DNA of 64,000 nucleotides from Sipunculus nudus (lineage: Eukaryota > Annelida > Sipuncula > Golfingiida > Sipunculidae). The DNA lies in NCBI GenBank assembly GCA_026874595.1, contig CM049307.1:6225579-6289578 (forward strand), in the 5' to 3' direction. Of the stretch, positions 57,601-64,000 are shown piece after piece. Position 1 is the first letter of the stretch. Each line of letters begins with the position of its first letter. The position numbers and the translations under genes are program-made. The notes under the pieces are model-generated. The model made no database searches. It worked only from the letters and a program-made list of their open reading frames with translations, and was not told the DNA's origin.

Positions 57601-60600
57601 TGGGAATTTTCCAGGTTGAGGTGAGGATTATGTATCAGCATGGAAGCTATCCAGGTTGAGATGAGGATATTGTATCAGCATGGGAATTATCCAGGTTGGG
57701 ATGAGGATAATGTATCAGCATTGGAATTATCCAGGTTGAGATGAGGATAATGAATCAGCACAGGAGCTATCCAGGTTGAGATGAGGATAATGTATCAGCA
57801 TGGGAATTATCTAGATTGAGATGAGGATAATGTATCAGCATTGGAATTATCCAGGTTGAGATGAGGATAATGTATCAGCATGGGAGCTATCCAGGTTGAG
57901 ATTAGGATAATGAATCAGCATGGGAATTATCCAGGTTGAGAGGAGGATAATGAATCAGCATGGGAGCTATCCAGGTTGAGATTAGGATAATGAATCAGCA
58001 TGGGAATTATCCAGGTTGAGATGAGGATAATGAATCAGCATGGGAATTATTCAGGTTAAGATGAGGATATTGTATCAGCATGGGAATTATCCAGGTTGAG
58101 GTAAGGATTATGTATCAGCATGGTAGCTATCCAGGTTAAGATGAGGATAATGTATCAGCATGGGAATTATCCAGGTTGAGAGGAGGATAATGAATCAGCA
58201 TGGGAGCTATCCAGGTTGAGATTAGGATAATGAATCAGCATGGGAATTATCCAGGTTGAGATGAGGATAATGAATCAGCATGGGAATTATTCAGGTTAAG
58301 ATGAGGATATTGTATCAGCATGGGAATTATCCATGTTGAGGTGAGGATTATGTATCAGCATGGAAGCTATCCAGGTTGAGATTAGGATAATGAATCAGCA
58401 TGGGAATTATCCAGGTTGAGATGAGGATAATGAATCAGCATGGGAATTATCCAGGTTAAGATGAGGATATTGTATCAGCATGGGAATTATCCAGGTTGAG
58501 GTGAGGATTATGTATCAGCATGGAAGCTATCCAGGTTGAGATGAGGATATTGTATCAGCATTGGAGCTATCCAGGTTGGGATGAGGATAATGTATCAGCA
58601 TTGGAATTATCCAGGTTGAGATGAGGATAATGAATCAGCACAGGAGCTATCCAGGTTGAGATGAGGATAATGTATCAGCATGGGAATTATCCAGATTGAG
58701 ATGAGGATAATGTATCAGCATTGGAATTATCCAGGTTGAGATGAGGATAATGTATCAGCATGGGAGCTATCCAGGTTGAGGTGAGGATTATGTATCAGCA
58801 TGGGAGCTATCCAGGTTGAGATGAGGATAATGTATCAACATTGGAATTATCCAGGTTGAGATGAGGATAATGAATCAGCACAGGAGCTATCCAGGTTGAG
58901 ATGAGGATAATGTATCAGCATGGGAATTATCCAGGTTGAGATGATGATAATGTATCAGCATGGGAATTATCCAGGTTTAGATGAGGATAATGTATCAGGA
59001 TGGAAGCTATCCAGGTTGAGATGAGGATATTGTATCAGCATGGGAGCTATCCAGGTTGAGATGAGGATAATGTATCAAAATTGGAATTATCCAGGTTGAG
59101 ATGAGGATAATGAATCAGCACAGGAGCTATCCAGGTTGAGGTGAGGATAATGTATCAGCATGGGAATTATCTAGATTGAGATGAGGATAATGTATCAGCA
59201 TTGGAATTATCCAGGTTGAGATGAGGATAATGTATCAGCATGGGAGCTATCCAGGTTGAGATGAGGATAATGTATCAGCATGGGAGCTATCCAGGTTGAG
59301 ATGAGGATAATGTATCAGCATGGGAGCTATCCAGGTTGAGATGAGGATAATGAATCAGCACAGCAGCTATCCAGGTTGAGATGAGGATAATGTATCAGCA
59401 TGGGAATTATCCAGGTTGAGATGAGGATAATGTATCAGCATGGGAATTATCCAGGTTGAGATGAGGATAATGTATCAGCATGGAAGCTATCCAGGTTAAG
59501 ATGAGGATATTGTATCAGCATGGGAGCTATCCAGGTTGAGATGAGGATAATGTATCAGCATTGGAATTATCCAGGTTGAGATGAGGATAATGAATCAGCA
59601 CAGGAGCTATCCAGGTTGAGATGAGGATAATGTATCAGCATGGGAATTATCTAGATTGAGATGAGGATAATGTATCAGCATTGGAATTATCCAGGTTGAG
59701 ATGAGGATAATGTATCAGCATGGGAACTATCCAGGTTGAGATGAGGATAATGTATCAGCATGGGAGCTATCCAGGTTGAGATGAGGATAATGTATCAGCA
59801 TGGGAATTATCCAGGTTGAGAGGAGGATAATGTATCAGCATGGGAGCTATCCAGGTTGAGGTGAGGATTATGTATCAGCATGGGAATTATCCAGGTTGAG
59901 ATGAGGATAATGAATCAGCATGGGAGCTATCCAGGTTGAGATGAGGATAATGAATCAGCACAGGAGCTATCCAGGTTGAGATGAGGATAATGTATCAGCA
60001 TGGGAATTGTCCAGGTTGAGATGATGATAATGTATCAGCATTGGAATTATCCAGGCTGAGATGAGGATAATGTATCAGCATGGAAGCTATCCAGGTTGAG
60101 ATGAGGATATTGTATCAGCATGGGAGCTATCCAGGTTGAGATGGTGATAATGTATCAGCATTGGAATTATCCAGGTTGAGATGAGGATAATGTATTAGCA
60201 TGGGAATAATCCAGGTTAAGATGAGGATAATGAATCAGCATGGGAGCTATCCAGGTTGAGATGAGGATAATGTATCAGCATTGGAATTATCCAGGTTGAG
60301 GTGAGGATAATGAATCAGCATGGGAATTATCCAGGTTAAGATGAGGATAATGAATCAGCATGGGAGCTATCCAGGTTGAGATTAGGATAATGAATCAGCA
60401 TGGGAATTATCCAGGTTAAGATGAGGATAATGAATCAGCATGGGAGCTATCCAGGTTGAGATGAGGATAATGAATCAGCACAGGAGCTATCCAGGTTGAG
60501 ATGAGGATAATGTATCAGCATGGGAATTATCCAGGTTGAGATGATGATAATGTATCAGCATTGGAATTATCCAGGTTGAGATGAGGATAATGTATCAGCA

Positions 60601-61727
60601 TGGAAGCTATCCAGGTTGAGATGAGGATATTGTATCAGCATGGGAGCTATCCAGGTTGAGATGAGGATAATGTATCAGCATTGGAATTATCCAGGTTGAG
60701 ATGAGGATAATGAATCAGCACAGGAGCTATCCAGGTTGAGATGAGGATAATGTATCAGCATGGGAATTATCTAGATTGAGATGAGGATAATGTATCAGCA
60801 TTGGAATTATCCAGGTTGAGATGAGGATAATGTATCAGCATGGGAGCTATCCAGGTTGAGATGAGGATAATGTATCAGCATGGGAATTATCCAGGTTGAG
60901 ATGAGGATAATGTATCAGCATGGGAATTATCCAGGTTGAGATGAGAATAATGAATCAGCATGGGAGCTATCCAGGTTAAGATGAGGATAATGTATCAGCA
61001 TGGGAACTATCCAGGTTGAGATGAGGATAATGTATCAGCATGGGAACTATCCAGGTTGAGATGAGGATATTGTATCAGCATGGGAATTATCCAGGTTGAG
61101 ATGAGGATATTGTATCAGCATGGGAATTATCCAGGTAGAGATGAGGATAATGTATCAGCATGGAAACTATCCAGGTTGAGACGAGGATAATGAATCAGCA
61201 TGGGAATTATCCAGGTTGAGACATGGATAATGTATCAGCATGGGAATTATCCAGGTTGAAGTGAGGATTATGTATCAGCATGAGAGCTATCCAGGTTAAG
61301 ATGAGGATAATGAATCAGCATGGGAGCTATCCAGGTTAAGATGAGGATAATGTATCAGCATGGGAACTATCCAGGTTGAGATGAGGATAATGTATCAGCA
61401 TGGGAACTATCCAGGTTGAGATGAGGATATTGTATCAGCATGGGAATTATCCAGGTTGAGATGAGGATATTGTATCAGCATCGGAATTATCCAGGTAGAG
61501 ATGAGGATAATGTATCAGCATGGAAACTATCCAGGTTGAGACGAGGATAATGAATCAGCATGGGAATTATCCAGGTTGAGACATGGATAATGTATCAGCA
61601 TGGGAATTATCCAGGTTGAAGTGAGGATTATGTATCAGCATGAGAGCTATCCAGGTTAAGATGAGGATAATGAATCAGCATGGGAGCTATCCAGGTTGAG
61701 ATGAGGATAATGTATCAGCATGGGAAA
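42691..61727. repeat. Giant 40-bp minisatellite, about 476 copies (19.0 kb), in a ciao3 intron
   Basis: Unit consensus is GATGAGGATAATGTATCAGC then ATGGGAATTATCCAGGTTGA, 40 bp, with very few indels. Common variants: GGGAGCTATCC, GCATTGGAATT, GCACAGGAGC, GAGATTAGG, GAGGTGAGGATTATG, AGACATGG. Variants recur in fixed order, showing higher-order structure: AGACATGG units pair 360 bp (9 units) apart at four places (47,783/48,143; 54,581/54,941; 56,621/56,981; 61,221/61,581), and a multi-kb block marked by GGTTGGGATGAGG recurs at 45,138, 52,056 and 58,576. No frame of useful length on either strand. No spacers, so it is not CRISPR. Confidence 0.97.
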
Positions 61728-61886
61728 TATGGTACATTTTAACGTTAACAACTACTTTTAAGTCTAAAACTATTCAGTTTACTTTACTAGAGTTTACTTG
61801 TAGAGGGTGCCAGTCTGAACTTAGCCTCCTGTTACTCCTTCAAGTACCATAACATATATCTAATTCCTGGTATGACATCAAGTGTT
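61728..61886. other. Intron sequence between array and MITE
   Basis: Short unique stretch with no recognisable feature. Confidence 0.4.
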
Positions 61887-62379
61887 TTAAAGGGACCTAA
61901 TCACCTATAAAGCATGTTGAGTTAACACGAAAAATGGCTTTTTTCCTTTAAATTAAATCTGTACCTGACAATATATTTCTTGAAACCATTTGCTTACACT
62001 TGTAAATTGAGTGTTAAAAACAGTGAACGATCGCAGGTGTCACCATAAACACAGTGCCTCGGGCCGTGTGCTGTGTGGAACCACATCACGTGCCAATCAG
62101 GAGATGCCCTGACTGACTTGGCTCAAAAACTAATACATGTTCCCTCTGGCTAAAACACCGCATGTTGCCCTTTTAATCGGACCTCCAGTCACGTGGCCTT
62201 GTTATGGTAAACAGACTGTGTTTACCAACACGCAGGGCTATAACAAGGTGTTAAAAAGGCATGTGGGAGGAAATGAAACTGTGTGCTGGAATGGTTTTGC
62301 TTGGAAACTCTTGTACAAAGCAAAACTGAACTGGTAGTGTGAAAGAATAGGAATTTTACTCCTGATTATGTCCCTTTAA
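61887..62379. mobile_element. 485-bp MITE with TTAA target duplication
   Basis: The element (61,891-62,375) starts AGGGACCTAATCA and ends TGATTATGTCCCT, an inverted terminal repeat of 13 bp with one mismatch. It is bracketed by TTAA at 61,887-61,890 and 62,376-62,379. TTAA duplication points to piggyBac- or Kolobok-type mobilisation; the termini do not decide which. The 66-codon frame inside it is not recognised as a gene. Confidence 0.8.
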
Positions 62380-62414
62380 ATAATTATCTATACTGAATCA
62401 AAAGCTTTCCTGTT

Positions 62415-63227
62415 GAAAGGACACGAATGCCCCCGCCTGGGGCAAATTAGAAACATTTGTAAAATTTTGAAAAATTTTTTAAGTTCAGGAGGTGTCGTAT
62501 AGTCAAAAGTAGGTCAACAAGGGCAAAATGCAAACTCGATCTGTAACGGGTCATTATCAAGCAACACCCCAAAAATCATGCCAGTTTATGCAGGCATTGT
62601 GAAAAAAAGTCCATACATGTGCATTTTCCATAAAAATTTCTGTCTTTCATGAAATTTTCTATGTTTAGGAGCCGTAAAACAATCAAAAGTAGGTCAAACG
62701 GGATGAAACGCGAACTCAATCTGTAACTGTCATTATCTGCCCACACATAAAAAATTAGGGTGGTATCTGCAGGCACTGAGGATAAAAAGTCAGTACAAAT
62801 GCATTTGTTATGAACATTTCTATTTTTCATGAAACTTTCTATGTTCAGGAGCAGTCAAATGGTCAAAAGTAGGTCAACTGGGACAAAACAAGAACTCGAT
62901 CTGTAACTGGTCATTATCTGCCTACACACCGAAAATCAGGCCAATATCTGCAGGCATTGCGAAAAAAAGACCGTACATGTGTATTTGTCATGAAAATTTC
63001 TATTTTTCATGAAATTTTCTAAGTTTAGGAGCCATAAAACGGTCAAAAGTAGGTCAACCGGGACGAAACGCGAACTTGATCTGTAACTGGTCTATATCTG
63101 CCCACACACCAAAAATCAGGCCAATATCTGCAGGCATTGCGAAAAAAAGTCTGTACAACTGTTTGATTTTGGAAGGACGGCCATGGGTAAAACTATATGC
63201 CCCGGCCACTTTGTGGTGGGGGCATAA
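62415..63227 (-). mobile_element. Element B, copy 2 (inverted, complete)
   Basis: Reverse complement of the element at 16,566: right end GACACGAATGCCCCCGCCTG at 62,421, about four core units of roughly 180 bp (GCAGGCATTG or similar at about 62,588, 62,770, 62,950 and 63,130), and the TATGCCCC-CACTTTGTGG-GGGGCATA hairpin head at 63,199-63,227. Here the core has no inserted element C, so it shows the undisturbed structure. No coding capacity; minus-strand frames of 84-86 codons are repeat by-products. Confidence 0.72.
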
Positions 63228-63384
63228 ATAAAAACATTTACTTACTGCATCTAAAAACTGAATTAAAACATTCAAATAGATAGTATTATAACAAACCAGG
63301 CTATGCAGGTACACTTGTTGAATAGAATGAACAAATATTTATATTTTCAGATATGATGACATAAAGAGAATGACAATGACATAC
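63228..63384 (-). other. ciao3 intron sequence
   Basis: Short unique AT-rich stretch between element B and the GTATGT donor. Confidence 0.5.
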
Positions 63385-63633
63385 CAGTTGTAATGACACA
63401 GTCTACATCTCTGGTTCTGTATACATCATAATAAAAATCTTGACGGGAGGCTTCCAACTTTTTGTCAAAGCACGGCATGACAGTGACATGATAAACTTTG
63501 TCAGGGGAGAGTTCTAGCTGTGATGCCAGGTGGTCCTTCACCAGCGAGCCCATGATCTGCTGGGGAGACTTGGTTGTGGCTATATGTGGGAGAATGTAGG
63601 ACCCATGTGTCTTCTCAGCGTAACAAACCCATC
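63385..63633 (-). CDS. ciao3: CIAO3 exon with the L2 (MPC) Fe-S motif; most 5' exon in the window
   Basis: Acceptor TTGATTTCAG, donor ACAACTG|GTATGT, 249 nt. Two bases complete Gly, then [51 protein letters not shown] and [17 protein letters not shown](I/V)MGS and VMPCxDKKLEA are hydrogenase-like L1-following and L2 signatures; the MPC cysteine is a cluster ligand in the C-terminal domain. It ends in phase 1, which joins the exon 20.7 kb away (GT|GAG) in frame to give ITTGEVEVML, as expected for the family. The N-terminal ferredoxin-like cysteines and start lie beyond 64,000. Confidence 0.95.
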
Positions 63634-63960
63634 CTGAAATCAATCATAAACAACATACCCCTTAATGTCAAAGTTGATGGGACATAATGTCAAACATGTT
63701 GGTGCAGGTAATTATTTAGCTAAATTTATGTGCTACCTGTAGCTTATGACTCCACCAAAGTAACAAATAATTTTAGTCAATTTTACAAAACATGATTCAT
63801 CTGTGTTAGAAATATAAAATGAGCTAAACAATACTGAGTGTTGTATTTCTGCAACTCGCACTTTAACAACAAATGATGGAATCATACATTTAGTGTCCAA
63901 TCAGTTTGATGGAAAGCTGTTTGAATGGCCATGCTGGTCCAACTCATGGAGATAGAGCAG
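63634..63960 (-). other. ciao3 intron sequence, window edge
   Basis: No gene or repeat recognised. Confidence 0.45.
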
Positions 63961-64000
63961 GGATCCCTGTTAGCTCAGTGGTAGAGCAAATGACTGGCAT
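63961..64000 (+). repeat. tRNA-like head of a SINE (or tRNA gene), cut by the window end
   Basis: GTTAGCTCAGTGGTAGAGCA contains a perfect pol III box A and a D-arm (GCTC-AGTGGTA-GAGC) in the right place after a CCCTGT acceptor-like strand. The anticodon arm and box B fall outside the window. Its position in an intron of ciao3 and the imperfect acceptor favour a tRNA-derived SINE over a functional tRNA. Confidence 0.55.

Noticed and set aside
62576-63314. Minus-strand frames of 84 and 86 codons
   Set aside because: They read through the 180-bp core units of element B and recur in its other copy; they are repeat by-products.

Overview
The window is eukaryotic, animal nuclear DNA, most likely from a marine mollusc and probably a bivalve. 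The evidence is two intron-split metazoan-type genes, a DIRS/Ngaro-type retroelement, a tRNA-derived SINE, and many non-autonomous elements with CCGTCCGTCC heads and tandem-array cores of the kind familiar from bivalve genomes. The species is inferred, not demonstrated. Less than about 5% of the sequence is host coding sequence.

Layout. 1-2,575: 3' part of a tyrosine-recombinase retrotransposon (RT tail and RNase H, then a YR recombinase, then repeated terminal sequence). 2,750-4,650: short direct, inverted and tandem repeats. 4,935-10,035: a gene-poor 5.1-kb stretch bracketed by inverted clusters of a 16-bp TTCGTACC-type motif. 10,123-23,964: seven phase-consistent 3' exons of a plus-strand helical-repeat (HEAT/ARM-like) gene. 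Its introns hold a 33-copy minisatellite that amplifies the exon 4 splice donor, and a 9.2-kb intron containing a nest of elements inserted in one another plus a SINE. 24,000-34,040: the 3' flank of that gene and long arrays of the GGTGGCGCCACC repeat family.

35,008-63,633 (minus strand): five exons of CIAO3 (NARFL/IOP1, the Nar1-type iron-only-hydrogenase-like protein of cytosolic Fe-S assembly). All five are joined by matching splice phases. Its introns contain a 39-copy 47-bp array, a 2.1-kb hAT-like element with an 8-bp target duplication, and a roughly 19-kb array of about 476 40-bp units that makes up most of a 20.7-kb intron. The two host genes converge, with about 11 kb of repeats between their stop codons. 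Both genes continue beyond the window on their 5' sides.

No operon, defence system or CRISPR is present. The most unusual features are repeat-based: the tandemly copied splice donor, the giant hierarchically organised intronic array, and the family of mobile elements sharing a 12-bp palindromic core.
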